Under the pieces are notes generated by a model. It searched no databases, had not been told where the DNA came from, and saw only the letters and a list, made by a program, of their open reading frames with translations. Both the position numbers and the translations under genes were made by a program. Shown in pieces: positions 36,137 to 49,663 of a stretch of DNA of 64,000 nt. Each line of letters begins with the position of its first letter. The stretch's first letter is position 1. Source of the DNA: Augochlora pura (lineage: Eukaryota; Arthropoda; Insecta; Hymenoptera; Halictidae); NCBI RefSeq assembly GCF_028453695.1, contig NC_135773.1, positions 1,736,001 to 1,800,000 of the forward strand, in the 5' to 3' direction.

Positions 36137-38290
36137 CAACACTGCACAGTCTTTGATGCGATCCTGTTTATTACAGACGGCGCGGAAAAATATCAGACTG
36201 AGAATCTTTCCAATTACTTAGATGAAACAGGAGCATATTAAAAATCGTCTTTCATCTCTTAATAATTTAGACGAGTACTTAAGTTCTCTTAATCTCCTCG
36301 AGGTTTGTTAACACATCTTGCGCGGGAAGCGACTAAAGTCGTTATTATTGATTTTCTCAGTTTTTCATTTCTGACAAGTTGTTTTTATTTTTTTTTAAAG
36401 GGAATAAAGAAATTGTTTTTAACACAGAAACTGAAACGTTTATCAAAAGACCCTAATGTTCAGAAACTACAGTTATCTTATGCAGAAGGAATTTTGCGTC
36501 CGAACTGCGAAAAATCCTAAAATTACCTACTCATTTTTTAAATGCACTTCCAAATCCATTATCTGCAGTCTTTAAACGTGTGTTCATATCAAATCAACAC
36601 GAATGAAATGTGTGTTCGACAATTATTTTTTCACACTCGTATACATTATATTAAAGTGCATGCATTAAAAATGCACCTTCAATGTCACGATCTCTACTTT
36701 CTACGCAATCGAAAGAGTCACGCGACTCGCAGTCGTCCGCCGGAAGACTTGTTTCTGGTCAGCGTTAACGAGAGACGAGCGATACCTGGCGAACGATTAC
36801 CTTATCCGATCCCGGCACGTTCAGCGGACCGTGTACAAAAATCGCGGTCGCTCGTACTAATTTCGGTATCGCGCCGTGAACACGGGATTCCGGATCAAAA
36901 TTTACGGCCCGAAGGATCCGCGGAAATCCGCTCGCAATTCGGAATCGCTCGCCCGTCGCGCCGAGATGAAATTTCTCCCGGCGCCGAGTTCCCGAAGAGA
37001 GCGAGCCTCGCGAGCCGTGCAATTTTCTTGCAATTTTTTTTTTTGCCGACGAGCATGTAATCACGCTACGATGGAAACACGCTTTTTCCTTCGGCCATTT
37101 TGCACGTTATTTACCGTTTCTTCTAACGATGCATGGGGCGGACTTGTCCCGGACTGCAGTCCCGAACAATATACACTTTGCCAGCGAAATTGCGACGTTG
37201 AGATAAGCTCTTTGAACTCGCAGGACTCCGGGATCTTATATCGTTGCACGGCGCGGTGTGGAAACCGGAGAGTTCGGGGCGAACGCGGCGAAGTTTTAGA
37301 ATTCGTTTTTAGCCGGGGAAAAAATAAATTGTTTCCGCCTTTGACGAGTTGACAAAGATCGAGGAGGCTGAGATTCGCGAATATTAACGCGCTTACGCAG
37401 ATCCTATGCAAACTTTCTACACGCGATCTATCGGCACGGAAATTCATTTTCAAGCCGGAAGAAATTGCTCTTTATCACTGAACCTACTATCGCTGGTCAA
37501 CTGACCGGTTTCACAATTTCTATTCTATAATTATGGAAGTCGTAAAGCTGCTTTCATTGAAAATTCTTCAATATATTTCCTTACTCAAATACACTATTAT
37601 ATAAATTGTACAAAATTTGACTAAACCCTATTTAGTAAATCTCCATACAATAGTTCTCAATCGGCACGGCAACATGCTACACATAAATGGCATTAACGAT
37701 TTCTATAGTTCGCGAATAAATAAATCTTAAAGAGATTCGGCTCAAGTAATCTACTTTTAATTTAATTATTACTTAAAACTAAAGTAAAAAATATACATTC
37801 CAAAGTCTACTTTACCGCAACCCACGAAGAAAGCGAAATGAAAAATCCGCGGGAATTGGAAATGCACAGATTGGTACTCCGTTCACAGAAACCCATTAGA
37901 CACCGTTTACCGGAAGTCGGACATCCGAATATGTGTCGCACAGTGTAATTAGCTTAGCCATTATACCAGTTGCGCTCATAGCCGAGTACATAGACCTTGT
38001 AAAGCGAATCAGAATGGCGATGATCGGTGGCGCGAAACGTCGCCGATTCCGCGACAATGTCCGCGGACGAATGCAACATTGTTTGCGACGGATGCTGGAA
38101 GAGGGATCGCGGCGTATACGAGTATTCGAGTATGTACGATCCGGAACACGGGTCTTTGTTCTCCGTTCGCGGCAGAGGAGCGCGACGGGGAGGATTGTCG
38201 GGGGCTGCGCGCGGCACAGCAGCTGTCGATAGGTCGAGAATCGTTCGAACGGCATTTATCGAGATTGGCCCCGAGCGTGTGAACAACTCG

Positions 38291-38325
38291 GCGTGGCGTG
38301 GCGTGGCGTGGCGTGGCGTGGCGTG
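38291..38325. repeat. (GCGTG)7 pentamer array
   Basis: Seven exact GCGTG units. It is perfect and CpG-rich. Confidence 0.97.
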
Positions 38326-39470
38326 ACCGTGGCCGAGAGCGGCGGGGACTAGATGCTGGCGGATTTTCAAAAATCTCGAAAAGCTTGCCACGGGTGTACC
38401 GGTACCGATCGGTAGCGCGATAAATATACCCACTCGTGCGTATAACGTATGCGCGGATTGCGATTTTGTATTCGAGGCGCGGCCATGCCGATCGCTTCTC
38501 TCCCTCCCACGTTCTCTCCGCGTTCGCTCTCGTTTTCTCTCGTTTTCTCCTCCGCAGTTTCCAGCGTATTCCGATTGCATTACCTTTTCCGGCCCATTGG
38601 CCTCTTCTCTGTTTGCAGGAAAAATTCGTGAACGAACAACACGCTTTCGCTCCCCGCGAACTGCTTTTATTTATAAAGTCTTCTATTCCCTATACATTGC
38701 GCACACGCGCGCGGACGCACATGTGTCACCGATACACAGAGCTTTTCTTCCACCAGCCCGTATAGAGAAACGGTGCCCCGCGTCAGTTCCATCGATCACT
38801 CCACCTTTCCCGCTTATTTCCCCCACTCTGTGTCGTCGGAAAGCCGAGTTCCGCTTTTATTTTTCTTCGATATTATTTTCATTTAAATCGACGCGGTTTT
38901 TGCAGCACGTGTCTCTGTCTGGCTATTCCCGGTGAATTCAGTCGGAATATAACGTCTTCGAAAGTCAAAGGGATGCTGCTCTGTGTAAAGGCAATCCGAA
39001 GAGCCGTTAGAAACAGCGAGGAAAGTTCCAGCTTTGCCGAGTTTAGCGAATGATCGTTATCAATTTATGTTCGGTACCCACGTAACGCGTAGTATAATCG
39101 TATTACACCTGCGCATTCGATTATATCATAATCCCATTGTATCGTAGTAAACTGCACGGTTTAAATTAATAATTATTATAGTAGCCGCGTCGAGTAATAA
39201 TGGACACCGTTTGCCATAAATTCATAAAATCTAATATCTGGTAATTGGCCAGGAACGGAGCGCTTATCCTAATGCGATTGTAATCTTCGAAATACTGCGT
39301 CAGAATGTTCCTGCTTTTTAGTCCATTTTTGGTACGCTGATTCATCCACCGAAAAATGTTATTGGACGTCTTGACCGTCGTATCGTTCGTTCATATGTGA
39401 TGGAATTATTTGCTCTAATTTTAATTTTATCGAGGTCCGAAAAATATAAGTATCTTATCAGAATAATTGA

Positions 39471-39626
39471 TGTTACATCATTTTATTGGAAATAATTGTA
39501 AAATGTTATGTCATCGTATTGGAAATAATTGTAAAATGTTATATCATTTTATTGGAAATAACTGTGAAATATTACACTATTTCATTGTAAATAATTGTCA
39601 AATGTTACACCTTTTCACTGGACACT
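39471..39626 (+). repeat. 33-bp minisatellite, about 4.7 units
   Basis: Units of exactly 33 bp start at 39471, 39504, 39537, 39570 and 39603, the last partial. Each carries ATTGGAAATAAnTGTnAAA or a close variant. Because 33 is a multiple of three, the array reads as an 11-residue repeat in one plus-strand frame (39467-39664), but that frame is only 65 codons long with no other support. Confidence 0.93.
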
Positions 39627-40868
39627 TTAACCATTGTGTTACTCAAACATGGCAGACGAAATAATTTACTGTGGTCCGAAAAAGAAATTTTCCCGCTAAC
39701 TCCAAAAAATATAAGAATCTTAATAAAGTAATATTTTCAATTTCATTAAATACTATCACTGAAAGCGCTAACCAAAAATCCATGGACTAATCATGGGGTG
39801 TAAAAGGGTGCAGAAAATTTTGGCACGATAAAAAGCAGGGAACACGTTAGAACCGAAGAGAGACGGATTATGGGTCCGAAGGGACCCACCGAAAACCTCG
39901 CGAGCATCGAATAAATATCTCGCAGAAGTTAGCGAGAAATCTTCTCCAGAAATACGCCGGGACCCCTCGGGGAATCGTTCCCGGTCTCGATTCAACCGTT
40001 TCGAATGGTCGGTTTATGTCGGCCGCGGAATCGCGAGCTCGGCTCGCATTATTATTGCAGAGCGAATTAGGCGGCATTATTTTTAGAGCCCCGATGAACT
40101 TTTCACGGTCCCCTCCCCACGCGCGCGCGCACCGTCTCTCCTGGCGACGCTCCAAAACGTTTGCTCGTCCGGGTGGCAACCCCCCTCGCCCCGCTGGCCA
40201 CTTTCACCTTCGACTTCTTTTCTTCGAGCGCCGAGAAAAGAAGAGGAACAAGGCCGATCCCGAGATTCGTTTGGCTCATCTCTTCGCGGTCGAGGAAAAA
40301 TTCTGCCCGCGAGCGATGCTGTTCGAACGAAGACGAGAGAGGAACTGTGGAAAATGAGAGACAGAGGGAAAGAGAGACAGAGAGACAGAGAGAAAGAGGG
40401 AGAAAGTGAGAGAGAGAGAGGCAGAGTTTTACCACGGATGCTGCTCGATTCACTGCGGCGATACCGTTCCACTCTAATCAGGATTTATTCGCAAATGAGG
40501 CCAAACACAATGCGGTGACGGCGCGGCCGGAGATCTTTTTTTTCTCTCCACCGTAGGGCGCATTACGGCGAATGAAAAAAGGAACTTTACATTTGCGTTA
40601 ATGAAGTGAATGGTGCGTATTAGACCCGCGGATGTGGCGTTTCCTCGCACGGGGAACGACAGTGATTTCGGTCCGTTGCTGGCGAACCTGCGTTCCCCAT
40701 TTTACGCTACCCTACAGTTACCCATTCTCGGCCATTCACTATTTCGGACGGAACGGCCACCGTTTCTCTGTTATCGAAGCTTAAGTTCTCATTGGCTAAG
40801 TGGTTTACGGCGCATTTGGATTCGTGCCTTCTGAATGTATCATTTAAAAAGAAAGCATTTAAGATGGA
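39627..40868. other. Gene-free region, no supported gene
   Basis: AT-rich to about 39780, then GC-rich with the interrupted GA tract at 40355. Frames over the GA tract are artefacts. Confidence 0.55.
40355..40421. repeat. Interrupted GA/GACA purine tract
   Basis: About 67 bp of GAGA words with GACAGA interruptions. It is older and less pure than the other GA arrays. Confidence 0.9.
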
Positions 40869-41120
40869 TTAACCTTTTGCGCTCGAGCGGCGCCTGCGAG
40901 GCGTCCATGGAAATTGTTATATCATTTCGAAAATAATTCTGACAATATTAAAGACCCTTCTACGTAAAAGACTGTTAAAAGCGTAACAGTTTTAGAAGTC
41001 ACCAGATTCAATCTTATATCTATATACATATTGTACTAAGTCATATAAAATAGATATAGAGCTGGTCAAAACATCTATTTTGGATCTAGACTTAAAATGA
41101 CTTCGAGTGCAAAAGGTTAA
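40869..41120 (+). mobile_element. TTAA-type MITE, family A, complete
   Basis: A 252-bp element with TTAA at both edges. The left end is TTAACCTTTTGCGCTCGAG and the right end CTTCGAGTGCAAAAGGTTAA, an imperfect inverse. A stem-loop of six pairs with one G-T (GGCGCC 40889-40894, GGCGTC 40900-40905) follows the left end. The interior is AT-rich and non-coding. The C-to-T change in the CCC of the left end is mirrored in the right end. Confidence 0.88.
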
Positions 41121-42075
41121 CATATTTACGAATTGTTCTATCTATACGTTCGACTAGATACTTCTTTATTCTATGTTCCAATAAATTATTCGAATAGAGA
41201 TTGTAATATTAGTCGAATAGTAATTTGAATAATTTCTGAGCGTTCCATTTGAAGGTAATTTCTTAAAGATATTCATGAGCTATAAATATTCGAATAAGAA
41301 TTAAATTTTTATTCAGACGAACTCTAATCAGAATCAAGTATTCTTGGAACGAATTGTTATCTAGATAAACCTTCATACAATTGGATATTTATTCTACAAT
41401 CTCGAAGAAAATTTGATTCATTAATCCTTACTTCTTATCCATGGCCCAAATAAAATCCAAATGAAAACGGACAAAACATTGGAAAAGTCCGAAAATTTTT
41501 TAAACGATCGCCGCGTCGGAAAATGATCCGAGACGCTCATTAGTGGGAACGAGGGTCGCGTGATTTCGAACGGCGAATCGGTACGTGTCGATTACAAAGG
41601 CGGGTTTGGACGGCGATCGATGGCAGTCCTTTCGAGACACAAAAGGAAACTGGTGAAAAAAGGCCGTCGAGTCGGTATCAAAGAACCGGTGTCGCGGCGG
41701 AGAGGGTCTCGTTAACGAGTTAAGGAAAATGTATCCGGGAAATGGTGAAATTAGGAGAAAGAAAAGAAGATGGTTCCTGTTGAACCCGGCCGGTATCGAC
41801 GGTCAGGATCGCTCGCAGTTGTGCGGGTCTGGTGTAACGTATCCCCCATTACGATATCTAACACTGGCTCCCACTCCCGGTCGACCAGTAGTCGTCAACG
41901 ATATCTCGTTTCTCTATTGCATAGTGTATATGTATATAGAGAGAGTATAGAGCACACGAATGCCTGTATCGGCTGCTGCCGAGCCGAGCAGAGCCGAACG
42001 TGACGATGCAGCGCGCCGTGAAGGTGTCGATAACGCTCTACCAGATCGGACACCATGGCCAACGGGGGAAGAGAA

Positions 42076-42085
<10 letters not shown>

Positions 42086-42119
<34 letters not shown>
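42086..42119. repeat. (AG)17 dinucleotide array
   Basis: A 34-bp pure AG run with interrupted GA from 42070. Confidence 0.96.
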
Positions 42120-42121
<2 letters not shown>

Positions 42122-43708
42122 CTAGTGAAAGGGAAAAAAGACGCTAGATAGAGAAGTGAGAGCATCGCTGATATATTTATTTATCGATAGACATCGAGTC
42201 TCTCCTCGGACGTTATTTGACGCATCTTCATCGCTTCAGAAGTCGAACGACGAACCCGCTGTCATGCTGTCGCCTTAATACATAATCGCTGCCAGGGTCG
42301 CCAACACTTGATTAATACGCTACCCAACCGCACAAGCTTCCCTAGGTCTTCTCTACAAGACTAACGTGCTGGGACATTATTTTCATTTCTTTGCAATTAG
42401 TTTCATGCGCAGAATTTTACTTGCAAATTATATTAGCACATTTGAGGGTTCGAGATAATAGTAAATCGCATTTTCCATATTGTGAGAAAAAGGGATGATG
42501 TTCTTTTGTAACACGTACATTGTTCAATGACCAAGTTTATTAATAAGGTAACTTCGAGTCTAGTTAACTGACAATGACTTTATTTCATTTAGAGTTTTAA
42601 CATTATTGCATGTACAGAGTACATTTTAAGACACGAGTCGACATTTTCGAAAATGTCACTTGAGCCACTATAATTTTAACTTACTCATTTCATTATATCA
42701 CAATTACTAAATTAAGACACTTCATTTTGATCTCATTCGAGTACAATACATTATATATAAATTATATTCGACGAATGAGGAATGAATGCAAGTTACGTAC
42801 CTGTGAAAAAACCTCAACTAGATTATTGATGAACTAAAGCAAGCTTATTCTGATTTTTAACTACTAGAAAAGAACGCAAACTATGCTTTGCAGTTCATCT
42901 TTCCTTGACAAAAGAGAAAATGATATGTTAAGATCTGTCATGAAACGTTTGTTGAGAAGTGGACGCGTTCAGACGACCGGAGTCGAACTTTTATCCTCTC
43001 CAAAATTAATTCGAACGAAACGACGTTAGATTCGAATAAATTCGACGAGTATCCAAAAGCGCGTGACAAATGCCGGAAAGTCTATAATTGACCGTCAGCA
43101 TCCGTCAGCGAGCACAAACCCGGCTCCCCGAGTCCCAATAAAAAAAAAATCGAACCGAATGAAACGTCCTCGCAATAAAACGAGCACAGACGCTCGCGCA
43201 GGAATCGCATTACTATTGATAGTCTCGCGGCGCAGCGGACGGATGATAATATACAACAGTGAATAAATCAGTCATAGAGGAAACAAACGATTGCAGATGA
43301 GCTTTCATAAAGCTCCGATCCCGGGGAAGAGAGGCTTCTCGAGGACATGGCCGATCTCTTTTTTCCCCGGACGATGCCTTTCGTAATAAAAGGATCGCGG
43401 TGAAAAGAAGCCGGACGAGAGCATGCCCAGGTAAAAAGGAAAATTATCAGTCCGAAAGAAACGAGAGTTTGTTCACCTTTCATGGTGGAGTCGCACTTCC
43501 GCGCTTTCCACGGAATTCGCCCGGAATCGAGTGGCGAAACTGTTCGGGATCGAATGCAACGGGACCGATGGCAAATTCATAAATTCCTGCTCCGTCGACT
43601 GCGCGTTCGGAGCATCTCGCAAAAACGAATCCTCTGCGACGGAGACACCGGCGACGAGTGAAAAACCAAGACGGCGATAAATTTCGCGAGACCTCTATTC
43701 CTCTTTCC

Positions 43709-43794
43709 CTCTCTCTCTCTCTCTCCCTTTTCTCGCTCTCTCTCTCTCCCTTTTCTCGCTCTCTCTCTCGTTCTCTCTCGAGAAAGAGAGAGGA
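43709..43794. repeat. Compound CT tract with internal duplication
   Basis: Two copies of a roughly 25-bp block made of a CT run followed by CCCTTTTCTCG (ending near 43735 and 43758), then more CT. The tract ends where CTCTCTCTCGAG turns into its inverse AGAAAGAGAGAG, forming a pyrimidine-to-purine mirror at about 43774-43792. Confidence 0.88.
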
Positions 43795-44681
43795 CTAAGA
43801 AGGCAGACTCCGCCGGCGTTTCTGTAAACGTTCATCTCGTTATTACGTCGCGAAGGCTTCGGTGCAACTTCCTGCTCGAGCAATATACAATTATGCCTGG
43901 CTCGGGCGTATTTCATTCTCTTTGCCTCCCTCTGCCGTTTTTGCCCGTTGTCTTCTTTCGTTGGTCGAGTAGCCCGCCCTCTTACCCCGGCAATTTCTCC
44001 GTTGGAACGACACGCGACGCAAAGCGGTCTCGTGGAACAGCGATTCACGGTCAAAAGTCAATTCGGGAACGTTTATAATTTAAAGAACTATTTTCACCAA
44101 TGTTTTTACAACCTCCAAGGTTTTAAGGTCCGCGATATTAGCTCGTTCGTACCTAAAGTTTTCTAACAAGGCTAAAATAATTTCCGTCCATGGATCGCTG
44201 GTTCGCCGGTTTACCGTTGCGCCGCGGCGTCGAGACGTCGAGAAAGAAACGCGGGGCGGGTTCGAAGAAACTTCGTTAAAAAACGCCCGGCGCCCTTTTA
44301 TTAGAGCCACCGGTGGTTCTACAACGTTTTCGTGCCATTTTCCTGGTTCTTGCGCTCCTTAACGGCGGTAATTAGCGATATCGCTTCCCGTTTCCATTCC
44401 GCTCGCCAACTACCGCGGCAACTTCGACGCCGCTCCCGTTCTTTCGACGTCACCTCGTTACACCTCGTGGAAACCGTTCCGAGCGGAGAAATCCATCTTC
44501 CTAGAGGAGAAACCCGCTACGGGGATTCCGCCCGCCCCGGGACCAACCGGTATTCCGGCACGGAAAAACTCGTAGATCATTTCATAGTGCATTACGCTGA
44601 TTTTGACACCTCGTCGGAGTGCACGGAAAAATTAATGGCCTGCTAGTTGAAAGGCTGCTGTTACGTGTTTAACTTGATATA

Positions 44682-44700
44682 TTAACCCTTTGGCATCTGG
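44682..44700 (+). mobile_element. Lone TTAA-type element end
   Basis: TTAACCCTTTGGCATCTGG has the form of a MITE end, but no inverse end was found in the next 400 bp. It could be a decayed copy or chance similarity. Confidence 0.3.
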
Positions 44701-46696
44701 ACTGTCTTTCTACACAATTGGCGAATTTGTAATCAATTCCGCGCTACACGAAAGATCATTTTCATGGCTTTTCATTGCTACTCCTGTTTAAGGTTTCCGT
44801 ACATAACCTAATTCTTTGAGCAACATACTTGAAACTAATTAAACGACTTTAACTTTTCTTACGAAATTTTACGAATTTTTCATCATGCACAAAAGTTACC
44901 CGAGATCTAAGTATTATTTAAATTTTCGTTACAGACTCAGATAAACCATGGAGATTTTATTTTCATCGCTGTTCCAAGTAATAGCAAAATTTTAAAATAA
45001 TATTATTGTCATTTTTTAATAAGATCGCCCCTCTGTCATTTAAAAAAAATTCAAGTCCAGTTCTAAAAAAAGTTACTCAATCAAGTAATTTTAAGTTTAT
45101 GGCTGTCGCTGAACAATTTTACAAATCCTCATCCTCACTATTAAATGAATATTATATTAATTTCATCATCGAGCAACAAGTTACCACTTATGACTGATCA
45201 ACGATTTGAATCACTGCCAATACTTTGCTCGTGATGCAGGTTCGATTCAGTCGCTACGCCATGTATCAAGAGTTTTCTTTCAGCGAGATTGCCCGCTCGT
45301 TCCCATTGTTCCGCGCGAGCGAAGTAAAATCGTAAACACGGTGTTAGCACAGCGTACCGCTGTTCATGGGAAAACTATCGATCCCCCCGCGATCTTGAGC
45401 GACCCCCTTTCGATTAGGGGTCTATCGACGTATCTGGTTGGAAGTGTTCCACGCAGCCCCATGCGATCGCGGCCCCCTATACAACGCTCATAGAAACGTA
45501 GATTAAGTGTCCGCGATAAGAGGTGCTGGGAAGGGGCTAAACCTTGAACAGACGGGTCCCGTGTGTGCGGAGCGCTCCGTTGTGTCAATAATACGGGATT
45601 CGAAAAATGTGTTCTCGATAGTATAATATTTGGAACTGGCGACGCGTCTGGCACAGCTTCGATAACACCGATCTGTGATGACTACGCGACTTGCGCGTAT
45701 TTCAAGCGAAATCTGTTACTTGACATCGTCGCAGCCTCGATTCGAATAAAGACCCGCTTTCGAGCGTTCTTATTTCAATCGTGGACTCCCCCCAGCACCT
45801 TCCTGGATAATCCAGCGGAATGGAATTGCTTCGATTTTCACAGCGTTGCTGTAGTCACCTCTTGGATTAAAACAGTTGTCGGGATATTAAATGTTAATGC
45901 AGGCGGTTGGGTTCTTATTGTTTCGCAGCTGAACTCTCAATATTCAATTTTCATGCGATTGCAGCAGGATTTTAGAAATGCCGTTTGGATTGTAGCGAGC
46001 AAGGCCGAAGAATAAATGTTGTTAATTCGTTGAGACATGAAGGTTAACGTAAGTGTCAAATATTAACACTGCTAATTATGATATACATATCTCGCCGTAA
46101 ACGCCCACCGCGACTGTTAAAGGTTCATTGTTAACAAGGAAAAGAGTCTAATTATTATTTCTTACTTATTATTTGTTTATTTGAAAGTAATATAAATGTA
46201 ATAAATGTTGGCGTCTAGAGCAGTATTCTCAGTAGGTAGCTAAACGGTACTCTGCAATCGGCGCGAAGCCTGATCGAAAATCAAGATAGCCGTTCTGAAG
46301 CGAGTTTCTCTGTCGAATCTTTGAAAGATCGAAGGCAGAACCGATCGCAACAACGCGCAGCCCTCCCACCGGCGATCCATAAACGATATAGAATCGCCGA
46401 TTGACGGTCTATCGATCGGAGAGGCCGCTCGGCGGAGCATGTGCCGCGGCAGGGCGGAAGGCTGTCACGGCCAAAGGAAAGAAAATAGACAGGAAAGGAG
46501 ACTTGAAAGGTAAGGGGCAAGGAGTATGGACGAAGGTCCGCGTACAAAGGATCGTTAACTGGCGTGTAATCGTTAGCTTTGAGCCGGTCGAGAAGAAGCC
46601 TGCCGGAGGTGGCCGCGGTGAAAAAAGAGATTGCGCCGGTGGTCTCCTTCGAGGCCGCACAAAGCCTCGGGGACTCCGGGACACACGATCGCGTCG

Positions 46697-46726
46697 TCGC
46701 CTCGCCTCGCCTCGCCTCGCCTCGCC
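46697..46726. repeat. (TCGCC)6 pentamer array
   Basis: Six exact TCGCC units, continuing into TAGAC. With the GCGTG array at 38291 it is one of two perfect CpG-containing pentamer arrays. Confidence 0.95.
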
Positions 46727-49618
46727 TAGACTTTCCTCGTCTCTCCTCCTTTCGTCTCTTCCCCTCCCGCCACGCCTCGCTGCGATCCGCAGTATCGATG
46801 CACCGGCCAAGAAAAAAATGCAATAAAGCGAACGCCGGCCACGACAATCGGTAGCGATCGAAAAAGGGTCAGAGAACCGACCGCACGATCGATCGCGCGT
46901 GCAGAATGGGGCAGCCATTGGCCGCGTCGTCGTGGCGCGACGGAGCAAACTTAATTACCCCGAAAAAAATCACTGACTCCGTTGACCGCCGTCTGACGCA
47001 GTCGATGCGCCCCGTCGACTATTTTCGAATTAGGATTCGATCGTTTGCGGACAGGACTTTGTTACGCTACAGAACATTTTCGTTGGATGTTCACGTATTA
47101 AATACTTGAATAGCAGGAGGACAACTGAAAGATATAGTAGCATCTATTCGAATAAATCTTCATTTTTTAATCAAACAAATCACTCGAATAATTCATTCCT
47201 TATTAAAACAGATTATTCGAATAATTCTACCAATAATTGCTAGCTGCTTTCTTCTTTTACTTCCTTCTTTTAATTTGTAAAGCTTATATATTACTTATAT
47301 TATATTATCATATACGTATGTTATATTTCGTATGTATGAATATTGTGATGCACGATGGACTTCCATCGCACGCATTATGACAAAATTAGAGTAAAAATGC
47401 CGTCAATGTATTTCGTTATTTGATGCATTTTGGGCATGCTCCCTAGTGTCTTGAAAGGCACGCAAACACCACCGATGCATAAATATCCGTCCAGTATTAT
47501 GCTTACTCACTCGACAAGGGGGCCGAAATGATCGCGGAAAATTCGATGAGAGAAAAATTCGGGCGTTTGAACCCCTTCTATTGACCGTGCCGTTAACGCG
47601 CCCGTTAAACTGGAACACGTCCCCGTAATCCTCGCAGCTTCTTGCCCCGGGGCCGCGGGGCTACGGGACCGCATACCATAGGAGGCTTGAACGTTAGGGT
47701 GTCGCGTAGCCACCCCGTAAACCAGCAGGCGATAATTGGCGGGGATTGATCAGAAAAACGGCGCGCCCCCGTCAGCCTTTCACTGACGTGGACATATGGT
47801 TTCGGGTTTAGGAACAATAGCTCTCGGCCGGCAATTAACGTTATTACGGGGCTATCCGAGCAGGGCGGGAATGCCTCCTCTTTCCTCGGATTTGCGATGA
47901 TTAAACCCCGCTGATCACTACGATACTTACCGGCTGTTTTAATTAACGTCGTTTCCCCGTTGAACGCCAATCTCTTTCTGCCCGGGCACGAACATTTTAA
48001 GATACCGGATACTTTGAAGTAGCCGCGGAGTTTCGAACGCCGGGGCCAATCTATCGCTGGCCTCTCATCCTTCTTTCATCAATTTCTTTCTCTTAACGTC
48101 GAGCGATCTCATCCCCGGAGCAATGCTTGCTCAAACTTGCAGCTCTTTCCACAGCGTCTCTTCTAATTATAGCAATACTAGCTTCTTTCACTTGCTGATA
48201 ACGAGCTCCTTCATCGAAAGAATACGCTTTTTATTTAGATCGTTTATTTCAGGACCGATTATACATCGCTTTTACCGAATTAGAAATCTTGATGCATTTA
48301 TGATACTAGCGTACTTGTATCATACAAGCGAACGCATAAACAAAACGAAGAATAACAGGATTTTTGTTTTATTTTTACTCCATTTCTGGTCTAAATGAAG
48401 TAACGTGTTAAGAGTATGAATTTTCCAATTCTGCTGAGATGAGACGTTTATAAAATAAGTATGACTTTTAACAGAGCCGACATTGTTCACTGAACAAGGT
48501 AACATCTTCACCGCGTTCCCATTGCGACGCCTCCGCAGGAAGACGTTGCCACCGAAGCATTCCCGTGTCGATAATCGGACAGGGTTCGCCCCGGCGCATT
48601 TGTCAGCGTCGCAGAGAAAAATTTCGAGGCAAGGTATCGCAGCAGCCGAAGTGATTCGCGACGACGACGACGCGGAACCAAAACGATTTACCGTTCCATG
48701 TACCAACAACGCGGGATGCGTCCATCGATATACGCCAGTTTCGCGAGCGCACCGGCGCGAATCAAGAACTCTGTGTACCCTGGCTCTACTCCTCGAAATC
48801 TGAACAAATTGACGCGGACGCTTATTGAACTCGACCGCGAAATCGATCGATCGCTCGGAACAACGACGAAAATATATTTTCACGCCGCCGCATATATTTG
48901 CCCGTCGAGCACGGCGCCGTAGCGCGTCGAGTTAGGGGGAATTCGGGGACAAAAATCAAATTCTCGGATTTCACGGTACATTCGCGCGCGTTTGAAAGAT
49001 TAGGGCAATATTGTTATTTCCATGCGTAAACGGCGGATGAACGCATATTTAAGTGAAACTTAAATGTCACGATATTGTGAATATTATTAATATAATTGTT
49101 TGTCGTATGATTATTGTTTTGTGTTTTAATAAATATATATATAGTGATGTTATACGGATAATAATATCAGAAGGAAAAATAGCAAGTGTATGTAGTTGAT
49201 TTAATTAAGTTTCGAGGAGTATTTAAGAAAAGTGTCATTTAAATTTGAAAGAATCTATTACGCGAAGATATTAATGGAATTCGAGGTAAATGAGAAATGA
49301 AAAGAAGGAATAGATGAAAATGAAGAGTATCGACTTTCAGCAACATGCTTCGTTGATAATACTTAAATAAAAATCTGTAACGATATTAATATTTCATTAA
49401 AGCCAAGCGTTGACAGAAATGTCTATTGCCGTAAAAAACTAATCCACACCGAACGATTCGCGCTCTTTTATTTGTTACGGTAACAAACACGTTCATTGAA
49501 ATACTATAAACGAGCATGTCTATAAATTTCGTTGCTGCCTTTACGTAAGTTGACTTTTTTATTTTTCTTCCTGATCGACGCACTGTTGCGACGCGTGACG
49601 GCGCCGATCCTCGGACTC

Positions 49619-49663
49619 CTCTCTCTCTCTCTCTCTCCTCCTCCTCCTCCTCCTCCTCCTCCT
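49619..49663. repeat. Compound (CT)n then (CCT)n array
   Basis: About 19 bp of CT repeat passes directly into about 27 bp of CCT repeat. The Pro or Glu runs seen in overlapping frames are artefacts. Confidence 0.95.

Larger units (their letters stand above)
34837..39470. other. Gene-free region, no supported gene
   Basis: A mixture of GC-rich blocks (35050-35820, 36700-37500, 37860-39070) and AT-rich DNA. It contains the GA array at 35511, the lone repeat end at 36103 and the pentamer array at 38291. Frames open on both strands in 37954-38580 and 36542-37060 lack recognisable domains. Confidence 0.55.
41121..44681. other. Gene-free region, no supported gene
   Basis: 41130-41460 is AT-rich with several ATTCGAATA words, also clustered at 47140-47230. 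GC-rich blocks lie at 41500-42340 and 42960-44640, with AT-rich DNA between them. Includes the arrays at 42086 and 43709. No gene is supported. Confidence 0.55.

Noticed and set aside
45563..46015. 150-codon plus-strand frame
   Set aside because: Composition is less skewed than most, but no motif or domain was recognised, and there is no neighbouring gene structure.
46281..46948. 188- and 179-codon minus-strand frames and a 141-codon plus-strand frame
   Set aside because: All cover the same GC-rich block with the TCGCC array in different frames. None has a recognisable domain.
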